This document shows positions 30,875-37,233 of a stretch of 37,233 nucleotides of DNA, piece after piece. Every line of letters starts with the position of its first letter. The first letter of the stretch is position 1. This stretch comes from Fimadaptatus sp948467645 (GTDB lineage: Bacteria; Bacillota; Clostridia; Christensenellales; Aristaeellaceae). The stretch is taken from NCBI GenBank assembly GCA_948467645.1, contig CAOKFD010000030.1, forward strand, positions 1-37,233, read 5' to 3'. A model generated the notes under the pieces. The model worked only from the letters and a program-made list of their open reading frames with translations, did not search any database and was not told where the DNA came from. A program made the translations under genes and the position numbers.

Positions 30875-32428
30875 TTGCCGGGATGGGGTATAGCTATTTT
30901 AGTAATTGTGACATTGCTGATAGGCGGAGGAGCGGGTGTTGCCTTCGGCTATTTCTACCGCAAAAACACCACTGAGAAAAAGATAGGCCGCGCGGAGGCT
31001 ACCGCGCAGGAACTGCTCGACAAAGCGTCCCAAAAGGCCGAGGCTCAGCGCAAGGAAATGATGCTGGCCGCCAAGGAAACCATGCTGCGCGAGCGCGCCG
31101 AGCTGGATAAAGAGATCCGTGACCGCCGCAACGAGCTGCAGCGCACCGACCGCCGTCTGGTTCAGCGCGAGGACGCGCTGGACAAAAAGACCGAGGCAAT
31201 CGAAAGCCGCGAACGCGCGCTGGACGACAAGCAAAAGAACGTCGCCCGGCTCGAATCCGAGGCGCAGGCGCTGCACGACAAGCAGCAGGGCGAGCTGGAG
31301 CGCATATCCAGCATGACCAGCGAAGAAGCGCGCGACATAATCATGAACCGCGTGCAGAAGGAAGCGTATCACGACGCCGCCGTAATGGTGCGCGAGATCG
31401 AATCCCACGCCAAGGAAGAGGCCGACAAGAAGGCACGCAACATAGTATCGCTCGCGATACAGAAGTGCGCCGCCGATCATGTGGCCGAAACCACCGTATC
31501 GGTCGTGGCACTGCCTAACGACGACATGAAGGGTCGCATAATCGGCCGCGAGGGCCGCAACATCCGCACGCTGGAAACCGCGACGGGCGTTGACCTGATA
31601 ATCGATGATACTCCCGAGGCGGTAATCATATCGGGCTTCGACTCGGTACGCCGCGAGGTTGCGCGCATCGCGCTGGAGAAGCTGATAATGGACGGCCGCA
31701 TCCATCCCGCGCGCATTGAAGAGATGGTCGAGAAGGCCAAGAAGGAAGTCGAAAACAGCATCCGTGAGGCCGGCGAACAGGCCGTGTTTGAAACCAACCT
31801 GCACGGCATTCATCACGAGCTGGTCAAGCTCCTGGGCCGCATGAAGTACCGCACCAGTTATGGCCAGAACGTGCTCAAGCACTCCATTGAGGTCAGCCAC
31901 CTGGCGGGCGTAATGGCCGCCGAGCTGGGCGCGGACGTACAGCTTGCCAAGCGCGCAGGTCTTCTGCACGACATAGGCAAGGCCGTCGACCACGAGATAG
32001 AGGGCACGCACGTAACCATCGGCGCGGATCTTGCCAAGAAGTATCACGAGTCGCCCGCCGTTGTGCACTGCATAATGGCGCACCATAACGACGTTGATCC
32101 CGAGAGCGTTGAGGCCGTACTGGTTCAGGCCGCCGACGCCATCTCCGCCGCCCGTCCGGGCGCGCGCCGCGAGTCGCTTGAAAACTACATCAAGCGCCTT
32201 GAAAAGCTGGAGGAAATCGCAAACTCCTTCGAGGGCGTGGACAAGACCTATGCGATACAGTCGGGCCGCGAGGTTCGCATTATCGTAAAGCCCGAGGATG
32301 TGGACGATGCGGGTACGCTTATGCTGGCGCGCGACATCGTAAAGCGCATCGAGCGCGAGATGGAGTATCCGGGCCAGATCAAGGTAAACGTAATCCGCGA
32401 AACGCGCGCGGTAGACTTTGCAAAGTAG
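30875..32428 (+). CDS. rny: Ribonuclease Y
   Basis: RNase Y is the membrane-bound endonuclease that starts mRNA decay in many Firmicutes. The 517-aa product has an N-terminal membrane helix (GWGIAILVIVTLLIGGGAGVAFG, residues 4-26), a long coiled coil (about 30-190) and a KH domain (VSVVALPNDDMKGRIIGREGRNIRTLE, about 205-231). The HD domain has HDIGK with His365-Asp366; B. subtilis has 520 aa with the same order. The start is probably TTG at 30875, 10 nt after GAGGGGGG; this rare start and the long leader suggest limited translation. A terminator-like hairpin lies between it and araM. Confidence 0.95.
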   Translation: MPGWGIAILVIVTLLIGGGAGVAFGYFYRKNTTEKKIGRAEATAQELLDKASQKAEAQRKEMMLAAKETMLRERAELDKEIRDRRNELQRTDRRLVQREDALDKKTEAIESRERALDDKQKNVARLESEAQALHDKQQGELERISSMTSEEARDIIMNRVQKEAYHDAAVMVREIESHAKEEADKKARNIVSLAIQKCAADHVAETTVSVVALPNDDMKGRIIGREGRNIRTLETATGVDLIIDDTPEAVIISGFDSVRREVARIALEKLIMDGRIHPARIEEMVEKAKKEVENSIREAGEQAVFETNLHGIHHELVKLLGRMKYRTSYGQNVLKHSIEVSHLAGVMAAELGADVQLAKRAGLLHDIGKAVDHEIEGTHVTIGADLAKKYHESPAVVHCIMAHHNDVDPESVEAVLVQAADAISAARPGARRESLENYIKRLEKLEEIANSFEGVDKTYAIQSGREVRIIVKPEDVDDAGTLMLARDIVKRIEREMEYPGQIKVNVIRETRAVDFAK

Positions 32429-32438
32429 TATAACAAGC

Positions 32439-32476
32439 GAGCCGCCCGATGCCTTGACATTGGACGGCTTTTTCTC
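32439..32476 (+). terminator. Terminator-like hairpin between rny and araM
   Basis: AGCCGCCC and GGACGGCT pair with one mismatch around a 14-nt loop, followed by TTTTTC. The araM ribosome site begins within 5 nt of the T run and no separate araM promoter is visible, so araM is probably transcribed by partial read-through. Confidence 0.65.
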
Positions 32477-32489
32477 AGGAGGGTTTATT

Positions 32490-33854
32490 ATGGAAAAGTT
32501 CAGTAACCTGCCTCTGGAAGCGCTGCTGCGTCCCGAAGGCTATGACTGCGACTGCGGTAAGCATCACGCCGCACGCCTGAAGAAGGTAATTATCGGTCAG
32601 GGCGCGCTGTTTCAGGTAGGCAGCGTACTGCGCGAACTGGGCGTGACGCATCCTATGATAGTCGCTGACCAGAACACGTACCGCGTCGCGGGCCGTCAGG
32701 TATACGATCTGCTGACCGGCGCGGGCGTTAAGTGCGAACTGTACGTGTTTCCGCAGGCGCACGTCGAGCCGGACGAGTTCAGCGTGGGTCAGGTAATCAT
32801 GAACTTTACGCCCGGCGTTGACTGCATGTTGGCCGTCGGTTCGGGCACGATCAACGACATATGCAAGATCGTATCCAAGGCCGCCGGTACGCGTCAGGTG
32901 GTCGTGGGCACCGCGCCCTCGATGGACGGCTATGCGTCCAACTCCTCGTCGATGATTTCGGCGGGCGTTAAGACCACCATATATTCGGTCTGCCCCGACG
33001 CGATTGTCGCGGACGTGGACGTGCTGCGTCAGGCGCCGCTCAAGATGCTTCAGGCGGGCCTGGGCGATATGCTGGCCAAGTACATATCTGTATGCGAATG
33101 GCGCATATCCAACATAATCAACGGAGAATACTACTGCGAGGAAGTCGCCGCACTGATGCGCCGCTGCGTGCGCCGCATAGTGGAAGCCGCGCCGCAGCTG
33201 ACCCAGCGCTCGCCTCAGGCCGTTATGCAGGTCATGGAGGGTCTGATCGTGTCCGGCATAGCGATGAGTTACGCCGAGGTATCGCGCCCCGCCAGTGGTC
33301 TGGAGCACTACTTCTCGCACATCTGGGAGATGCACTCGTTGATGGGTCGCTGCCCCAACGATCTGCACGGCATACAGGTGGGCGTGGGTACCGTGCTTAC
33401 GCTCAGGATGTACGGCTGGCTGCGCAACGAAAAGCCCGACCGCGAGCGCGCGCTCAAGAACGCCGCCGCGTTCGACATGGCCGCGTGGGAGCGCAACATG
33501 CGCGATTCGTTCGGCCCGACTGCCGAAACCGTAATCGACATAGAGCGCAAGGTGGGCAAGCACGACCCGGTAAAGCACGCCGCGCGTCTGGAGAGAATAA
33601 TCGCCCATTGGGACGACATACTGCGCGTGATGGACGAGGAACTGCCCGATTACAACAAGATAGTGAACCTGATGAAGACGCTTCAGGAGCCGACCATGCC
33701 GCGTACGCTGGGTCTGAGCGACGGCGAGGTCATATCGGCGCTCAGGTGCTCGCAGGAGATTCGCGACAAGTACATACTCAGCCGCCTGCTGTGGGATCTG
33801 GGGCTGTTGGACGAATACTGCGACAGACTGCGCGAGAGCCTGTCCGCAGACTAA
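32490..33854 (+). CDS. araM: sn-glycerol-1-phosphate dehydrogenase (AraM/EgsA family)
   Basis: This enzyme reduces dihydroxyacetone phosphate to sn-glycerol-1-phosphate with NAD(P)H. The product is the lipid backbone of Archaea but also occurs in some Firmicutes. The 454-aa protein has the iron-alcohol-dehydrogenase fold: nucleotide loop AVGSGTINDICKIVSKAAG (about residues 112-130), APSMDGYASNSSSM (about 144-157), and likely metal ligands Asp193 (GLGDML), His273 or His277 (EHYFSHIWE) and His293 (DLHGIQVG). B. subtilis AraM is about 394 aa; the C-terminus here is extended. The ATG has CAGGAGGG 6-7 nt upstream. No archaeal-type prenyltransferase is nearby. Confidence 0.9.
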   Translation: MEKFSNLPLEALLRPEGYDCDCGKHHAARLKKVIIGQGALFQVGSVLRELGVTHPMIVADQNTYRVAGRQVYDLLTGAGVKCELYVFPQAHVEPDEFSVGQVIMNFTPGVDCMLAVGSGTINDICKIVSKAAGTRQVVVGTAPSMDGYASNSSSMISAGVKTTIYSVCPDAIVADVDVLRQAPLKMLQAGLGDMLAKYISVCEWRISNIINGEYYCEEVAALMRRCVRRIVEAAPQLTQRSPQAVMQVMEGLIVSGIAMSYAEVSRPASGLEHYFSHIWEMHSLMGRCPNDLHGIQVGVGTVLTLRMYGWLRNEKPDRERALKNAAAFDMAAWERNMRDSFGPTAETVIDIERKVGKHDPVKHAARLERIIAHWDDILRVMDEELPDYNKIVNLMKTLQEPTMPRTLGLSDGEVISALRCSQEIRDKYILSRLLWDLGLLDEYCDRLRESLSAD

Positions 33855-33861
33855 ACGCATT

Positions 33862-33904
33862 GCGCCGCTTAAAGCCGATCGGGGCTTTGAGCGGCGCTTT
33901 TCTA
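33862..33904 (+). terminator. Terminator after araM
   Basis: GCGCCGCTTAAAGCC and GGGCTTTGAGCGGCGC form a stem of about 15 bp with one mismatch around GATCG, followed by TTTTC. Confidence 0.88.
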
Positions 33905-34060
33905 CTTATATACTTATATTTAAGGCACATTCGATTTTCATATTCAGTCATTCTACGGCGCGTGTTCCGCCGCCTGAAACATTGTCTTACGATACAAATT
34001 TGCGCCCGTAAAAAGAACGTTTTAAGCCGCAATGCGGGTAAAAGGACAAACCAATCTGCG

Positions 34061-34090
34061 TTGATTCAATTTAAGCAGGCGGGTTATAAT
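34061..34090 (+). promoter_or_regulatory. Promoter of the glutaredoxin-like gene
   Basis: TTGATT (34061-34066), 18 nt, TATAAT (34085-34090), 54 nt before the ATG. The stretch 33905-34060 shows nothing else. Confidence 0.7.
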
Positions 34091-34144
34091 CGTACATGTG
34101 GGATATTTGCGCGCCGCACATCCACGCGAAAGAGGTGTTTACGC

Positions 34145-34405
34145 ATGAAGCAGGTAAAGTACTTTTATCTGAAGGACTGCCCATACTGCCGCAAGGCCGA
34201 CGACTACATAGCGAGTCTATGCCGTCTGAACCCCGACTACGCCCAAATTCCAATCGAACGCATAGAGGAAAGTGAACAGCCCGGTCTTGCCGCCCAATAC
34301 GACTACTATTACGTCCCCACCTTCTACGTTGCTGGCCAAAAACTCCACGAGGGCGCAGCCACCCTCGAAATGGTCAAGGGCGTTCTGGACGCGGCTTTGA
34401 GGTGA
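34145..34405 (+). CDS. Small glutaredoxin/thioredoxin-fold protein with CPYC motif
   Basis: The 86-aa product starts KQVKYFYLKDCPYCRKADDYI. The redox pair Cys12-Cys15 lies in CPYC, as in classical glutaredoxins, and VPTFYVAGQKL near residues 58-68 supplies the cis-proline loop. It is cytoplasmic and should exchange disulfides or form mixed thiols; whether a glutathione-type partner exists in this organism is unknown. The start at 34145 follows AGAGGTG by 8 nt. A much longer open frame through the end of araM in another frame is fortuitous. It is a single gene, followed by a set of strong hairpins. Confidence 0.85.
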   Translation: MKQVKYFYLKDCPYCRKADDYIASLCRLNPDYAQIPIERIEESEQPGLAAQYDYYYVPTFYVAGQKLHEGAATLEMVKGVLDAALR

Positions 34406-34410
34406 CGGGG

Positions 34411-34460
34411 GGTGTACTTTCTTTCCTTTTCTTTGGAAAAAGAAAAGGAAAGAAAGTACC
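34411..34460 (+). repeat. 21-bp perfect purine/pyrimidine hairpin with GGAA loop
   Basis: The left arm (34414-34434) is GTACTTTC-TTTCCTTTTCTTT and the right arm (34439-34459) is its exact complement; the loop is GGAA. One arm is almost all pyrimidine. It begins 6 nt after the glutaredoxin-like stop. A copy of part of the right arm (AAAGAAAGGAAAAGAAA) follows at about 34461-34477. It resembles 11656-11698. Confidence 0.8.
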
Positions 34461-34499
34461 AAAGAAAGGAAAAGAAACCGATTATATTCATGCTTTTTT

Positions 34500-34652
34500 G
34501 TTCTATTGAAGCGGCGTTACTTGTTCGCGCGCGCCGTAAAGTATGGCGCGCGTGAAACGGTACGCTGCTTTTTTCGTGCGTTTTGGTACGTCGATGGGTT
34601 ACGCATCAATGCGGCTTTAATCTTAGCGAGACGAAAAAATTCATGCGGGATC
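34500..34652 (+). repeat. Tandem repeat unit A with terminator-like hairpin
   Basis: The unit starts GTTCTATTGAAGCGGCG. The inner arms CGCGCGCC and GGCGCGCG enclose GTAAAGTAT. The outer arms AAGCGGCGT and ACGCTGCTT add about 9 bp, and T6 follows (34569-34574). The whole is a giant rho-independent-type terminator on the plus strand. The tail to about 34645 is shared, less well, with unit B. Confidence 0.75.
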
Positions 34653-34790
34653 GTTCTATTGAAGCGGCGTTGCTTGTTCGCGCGCGCCGTGAAGTATGGC
34701 GCGCGTGAAACGGTACGCTGCTTTTTTCCTGCGTTTTGATATGGCGGGTGGTTACATATCTATACGGCTTTGATTTTAGCAGAACTATCG
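34653..34790 (+). repeat. Tandem repeat unit B with terminator-like hairpin
   Basis: Unit B repeats unit A with a 153-nt period. In the first 75 nt, which form the hairpin and T run (T6 at 34722-34727), only 2 positions differ, both outside the core stem. The next 50 or so differ at about 13. The minus-strand lipoprotein gene ends directly after it. Confidence 0.75.
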
Positions 34791-35237
34791 TCAATTCACA
34801 TTTTCTTTCAGCACTATCATAACTCCCAGCACACCCTCAGAGTACGAAATGCTAAGATACGCGTCATCGCGCTCCAGTATCATTCCGACGGACACGCTGT
34901 TCCCATCCGAGTGCACTTCGGAATACCCCGCGGCTTTCAGCTCCTTAACATACTTATCAGATTCCTCGGTCGAAATGTCCTTTACAAATATCGCATACCG
35001 CCCGGAATCGCTGTAATCCAGCACGTAATTCACCGTCCCGCTTTGCGGCCGGGCGATCTTTTCGGTAAAGGCATTTTCAGGCCATTCAGTCAGATATTCC
35101 GGTTCAGCGCCGCTCAAATCCCACGTCGTTTCATCCAGTCCGACAATCTGATCGTTCTTTGCCGAGCATCCCGCAAAAATCACGCACGCAAGCAGCGCCA
35201 TCAGTATCAGCGCGCTGAATTTCTTTCCACCGTTCAT
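34791..35237 (-). CDS. Lipoprotein of unknown function
   Basis: The 148-aa product has a lipoprotein signal (KKFSALILMALLACVIFAGC, lipid on Cys23 or nearby) and a mature domain of about 125 residues. The domain shows a two-layer alpha/beta pattern: WPENAFTEKIARPQSGTVNYVLDYSDSGRYAIFVKDIS, then a helix and strands ending VLGVMIVLKEN. I cannot assign it to a family with confidence. It is the last gene of the PadR operon: its ATG overlaps the stop of the HAAS-like gene (ATGA), after GGGAAGGA. It should sit on the outer face of the membrane, perhaps with the HAAS-like protein. Confidence 0.75.
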   Translation of the reverse strand: MNGGKKFSALILMALLACVIFAGCSAKNDQIVGLDETTWDLSGAEPEYLTEWPENAFTEKIARPQSGTVNYVLDYSDSGRYAIFVKDISTEESDKYVKELKAAGYSEVHSDGNSVSVGMILERDDAYLSISYSEGVLGVMIVLKENVN

Positions 35238-35698
35238 TTAGTTTCCTTCCCGGCAGCCTTAATATGGTTAGCCATAAGCCCAATCGCCGCGGCGAGCGCA
35301 ATACAACCCAATGCTATCATAAGCCAGAACATATCAACCCCACTCCCGACGATCTGCATATTCGTCATTGCGTCGGCCTGACCGATTATGTTTTGGGCGG
35401 GCCTTTCCGCGCGCATGAAAAACGCGATTGCAAATGCGATTGCAGAAACAAGCGCTGTCAAAGCAATGCAGATTTTCCGCTTCCGCCCGCGCCTGTCGGG
35501 GCAGGCGATTCCGAGCTGTTCATGTATGCTGTCTGCAAACTCATCCGGTGTGCCCAGCCGCTCGATGACCTGCCGTTCAGTTTCGCCGTGCTCCAGCGCG
35601 GACGCGAAGGCCTCGTCCAAATCGCGCAGGACTTCCGCTTTTTGCTCGCGCGGCAGGTTCAGCGCCTTTTTTACCCGCCTGATATACTGCTGTTTCAT
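35234..35698 (-). CDS. HAAS/DUF1700-like membrane protein
   Basis: The 154-aa product has an N-terminal helical domain (KALNLPREQKAEVLRDLDEAFASALEHGETERQVIERLGTPDEFADSI, about residues 11-58) typical of DUF1700/HAAS proteins. Two membrane helices follow (about 73-92 and 122-142). Such genes commonly follow a PadR gene; the HAAS domain is thought to pass signals between the membrane and the regulator. The ATG overlaps the padR stop by 4 nt (ATGA) and has GGAGGTG upstream. Its own stop overlaps the lipoprotein start, so the three genes are translated together. Confidence 0.85.
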   Translation of the reverse strand: MKQQYIRRVKKALNLPREQKAEVLRDLDEAFASALEHGETERQVIERLGTPDEFADSIHEQLGIACPDRRGRKRKICIALTALVSAIAFAIAFFMRAERPAQNIIGQADAMTNMQIVGSGVDMFWLMIALGCIALAAAIGLMANHIKAAGKETK

Positions 35699-36057
35699 CT
35701 TTGCACCTCCGACTGCCGATAATCCGAAATAAAGCTGTTGACGCAGTTTTCATAGTCTGACCAGAACTGAATCAGCTCGTCCAGCACCCCGCGCCCCTTA
35801 TCGGTCAGCGAGTAGTACTTCTTTGAGCCGCCGTTTGCCGTTGCGGGCGCTAGCCTACACTGAATCAGCTCCGCCTCCTGTAATCGATACAGTATCGGGT
35901 AGATCGTGCCCTCGCGCGCATAGCCCAGTACGGACGCGGCGCTGTCATTCAGTTCGGTTATGATCTCATATCCGTATGTCTCCCTGCGCCCGATCAGGCA
36001 CAGGAGTATCATTTCCAATGAACCTTTCTTGAACTGCTGTACATATCGGTTGTCCAT
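35695..36057 (-). CDS. PadR family transcriptional regulator
   Basis: The 120-aa product has the PadR winged helix (QFKKGSLEMILLCLIGRRETYGYEIITELND, about residues 8-38; REGTIYPILYRLQEAELIQCRL, 48-69; KKYYSLTDKGRGVLDEL, 79-95) and a short C-terminal dimer helix. PadR proteins usually repress their own operon and respond to small molecules or membrane signals. It is first in an operon with the HAAS-like and lipoprotein genes, with a consensus promoter and a palindrome between promoter and start, so autoregulation is likely. The ribosome site GTGAGGCG is moderate, about 8 nt from the ATG. Confidence 0.93.
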   Translation of the reverse strand: MDNRYVQQFKKGSLEMILLCLIGRRETYGYEIITELNDSAASVLGYAREGTIYPILYRLQEAELIQCRLAPATANGGSKKYYSLTDKGRGVLDELIQFWSDYENCVNSFISDYRQSEVQR

Positions 36058-36085
36058 TCGCTTCGCCTCACTTTAGCCTTGCTAT

Positions 36086-36098
36086 TTAGCTATGCTAA
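36086..36098. promoter_or_regulatory. PadR operator candidate
   Basis: TTAGC-TAT-GCTAA is a perfect 13-bp inverted repeat. It extends imperfectly (8 of 10 per arm) to 23 bp, about 36081-36103. It covers the region just after the -10 of the padR promoter, where a repressor would block initiation. Confidence 0.6.
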
Positions 36099-36110
36099 GT
36101 AGTAAGGCTT

Positions 36111-36139
36111 ATTATACCTTGTGATTGCGATGCAGTCAA
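36111..36139 (-). promoter_or_regulatory. Promoter of the padR operon
   Basis: On the minus strand TTGACT (36139-36134), 17 nt, TATAAT (36116-36111), 54 nt before the ATG. Confidence 0.85.
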
Positions 36140-36711
36140 TAGATTTTTAGAAAAAGTCGGGAAGCGGCGGTCTGACTAAACAACCTATAATGTTACCGTT
36201 TTAATAGGAAAGCTATGCGGTAAGGACGGTGGAGTTGGTAGTGGTATATGGTTTTAGGCAGGCATATGCAGGTATGGCTGTGAATGCTGAAATGATTGGT
36301 AAGGCAAAATACGGAATGCCAGGTCGGAAAGAAGCGAACGTGCGCGGCAACGATTGCGCTTCAAAAGCAAGTTTGTCTATGAAGCGAAGCAGGGGAGTAA
36401 AGCAACCAATGATATATGTTTTGCCATTGGAACGTGGAAGGCAATTTGCTTTTGTGGACTTCACATAGAATACAGTTTTGAATTGTAAGGCAAGACGCAA
36501 AAGTCAAAGTTCAGAAGCTGTAAACAGATATGCGCCGATTGCGCTTCAAAAGCAAGCCCCGCGATAGACCAAAACAGGGAAATGAAACGCCAGGCAATTC
36601 AGGGCAAAAGCAAAGTTGATTCTTGCCTGCAGAGCGTTTGCTTCGCACATAGTAAGCGCATAGCGCCGAACGGACTCATTCGCACCCGCCTACAAACCCT
36701 CAAAAACAAAT
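36140..36711. other. Low-GC stretch without a convincing gene; 21-bp direct repeat
   Basis: The 21-nt sequence CGATTGCGCT-TCAAAAGCAAG occurs at 36351-36371 and again, identical, at 36536-36556. Other short GCAAAAGC-like pieces are scattered around. A GTG frame (36229-36468, 79 aa) has AAGGA upstream and a TATAAT at 36186 but resembles no known protein and contains one repeat copy. The region may be decayed or a repeat-rich spacer. Confidence 0.4.
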
Positions 36712-36745
36712 AAAAAAGAGAGCTTCTCTTTCAAGAAACTCTCAA
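36712..36745 (-). terminator. Terminator after tRNA-Arg
   Basis: On the minus strand GAGAGTTTCTT and GAGAAGCTCTC pair, with one or two G-U pairs, and TTTTTT follows. It lies about 21 nt after the tRNA. Confidence 0.82.
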
Positions 36746-36765
36746 CCGAAATCCGAAGATTTCAG

Positions 36766-36839
36766 CGCGCCCTGAGGGATTCGAACCCCCGACCTTCTGG
36801 TCCGTAGCCAAACGCTCTATCCAGCTGAGCCAAGGGCGC
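36766..36839 (-). tRNA. tRNA-Arg (anticodon ACG)
   Basis: The 74-nt minus-strand sequence folds as a tRNA. The acceptor stem is GCGCCCT/AGGGCGC and the D-arm is GCTCAGCTGGATAGAGC. The anticodon arm TTTGG-CTACGGA-CCAGA gives anticodon ACG, and the T-arm holds GGTTCGAATCC. The discriminator is G and no CCA is encoded. With A34 edited to inosine it reads CGU, CGC and CGA, and arginine codons of the CGC kind are very common here. Confidence 0.96.
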
Positions 36840-36873
36840 ATATTCAATTGCGTTCATCAACCGAACGACATTT

Positions 36874-36902
36874 ATTATATCACTCCCGGCGCGCTTTGTC
36901 AA
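36874..36902 (-). promoter_or_regulatory. Consensus promoter of tRNA-Arg
   Basis: On the minus strand TTGACA (36902-36897), 17 nt, TATAAT (36879-36874), 35 nt before the tRNA 5' end. Both boxes are perfect, as expected for a stable RNA gene. Confidence 0.88.
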
Positions 36903-37233
36903 GCCCTTCGAGCCATAAAAAGCAAATTATTTTGAGAAAAATCTCCGCGCTGTACGCTCAAACGCTATGCCGCGCGTGACACTGTCAAAGCAGCGAATCC
37001 TACTGATTGAGTAAGTTCTCTGAAAGATTGGATTTATCCTGCCATAATCAGATCAGAGCAACGGCATCTAAATTTTTTTCGCTCATTACGCCAAAGCAAA
37101 GTAGTGCAAACACATCGTATGTATATACAATTAGCTTGAATAATCATGTGAATGCTTTTGCCCTGGTAATCAGCCAAAATTGTAGGTTTGTCAATGATCT
37201 TGGACAGTGAAAGAGGAAAGCCTTTCTCTGGGA
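36903..37233. other. Right edge, no convincing gene
   Basis: The stretch is less GC-rich than the rest. A 67-aa frame (37007-37210) lacks a ribosome site and any family likeness. Nothing else is recognised. Confidence 0.4.

Noticed and set aside
32454..32459. TTGACA between rny and araM as an araM promoter
   Set aside because: The place 17 nt downstream is the ribosome site, not a -10 box.
33092..34144. Long plus-strand extension of the glutaredoxin-like frame
   Set aside because: It overlaps araM in another frame and crosses its terminator and a promoter; the ATG at 34145 has its own ribosome site.
34506..34739. 77-aa frame with an internally repeated peptide
   Set aside because: The peptide repeat merely reflects the tandem DNA hairpin units.
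34500..34790. CRISPR-like array
   Set aside because: There are only two units of about 150 nt with no regular spacers; they are duplicated hairpins.
36229..36468. 79-aa frame starting GTG behind AAGGA
   Set aside because: It contains one copy of a non-coding direct repeat and has no recognisable domain.
37007..37210. 67-aa frame at the right edge
   Set aside because: No ribosome site, no family likeness.

Overview
The window looks like the chromosome of a spore-forming, fairly GC-rich member of the Clostridia (Bacillota). The evidence is the spore genes spoVAA and spoVAB, a SpoIID/LytB-domain protein, the Firmicutes order ftsK/spoIIIE-rimO-pgsA-cinA-recA, an RNase Y gene, AGGAGG-type ribosome sites and consensus sigma-A promoters. 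A gut lineage is suggested by the two sugar hydrolases and by the LplA/YtcQ-type sugar importer, but that is inference. ATA is a common isoleucine codon in most genes here; the sugar-binding protein gene is a clear exception.

Layout. 1-411: no convincing gene, a long palindrome and a terminator. 412-2324 (minus): CvpA-family membrane protein and a DUF5711-like propeller protein. 2626-3324: rsmG, followed by a 163-bp palindromic element. 3631-4766 (minus): a 58-aa membrane protein, spoVAA and spoVAB. 5017-6750: secreted SpoIID/LytB-SH3 protein, followed by a second copy of the same element. 7096-7644: YwlG family. 7995-11589: two permeases and a solute-binding protein of an oligosaccharide ABC importer, without an ATPase. 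11841-19952: ftsK-rimO-pgsA-cinA-recA, a compact five-gene run with one clear promoter before it and one clear terminator after it. 20101-30323: a block of accessory genes (XRE/zinc-ribbon regulator, GH51 arabinofuranosidase, GH2 beta-galactosidase, ABM monooxygenase-like protein, PepSY protein, aminoglycoside nucleotidyltransferase-like protein, MATE exporter, AEC transporter). 30875-33854: rny and araM/egsA. 34145-34405: small glutaredoxin-like protein, then a run of very strong hairpins. 34791-36057 (minus): PadR regulator, HAAS/DUF1700-like membrane protein and lipoprotein, with start and stop codons overlapping. 36766-36839 (minus): tRNA-Arg(ACG). The rest is apparently non-coding.

How the genes work together. 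The ftsK-to-recA run serves chromosome segregation, S12 modification, phospholipid synthesis and recombination. In many Firmicutes rny lies soon after recA; here about 10.9 kb separates them. The GH51 and GH2 enzymes have no signal peptides, so they probably act in the cytoplasm on arabinose- and galactose-containing oligosaccharides, which could enter through an importer like the one at 7995-11589. The most interesting non-gene signals are: a MITE-like pair with possible TA target duplications (3341-3503, 6783-6946); a tandemly duplicated terminator-like hairpin (34500-34790); two purine/pyrimidine hairpins with GGAA loops; a palindromic PadR operator candidate; a distant recA Shine-Dalgarno that a small hairpin could bring to normal spacing; and a leader of about 400 nt before rny. 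I found no CRISPR array, prophage, rRNA or clearly new multi-gene defence system.
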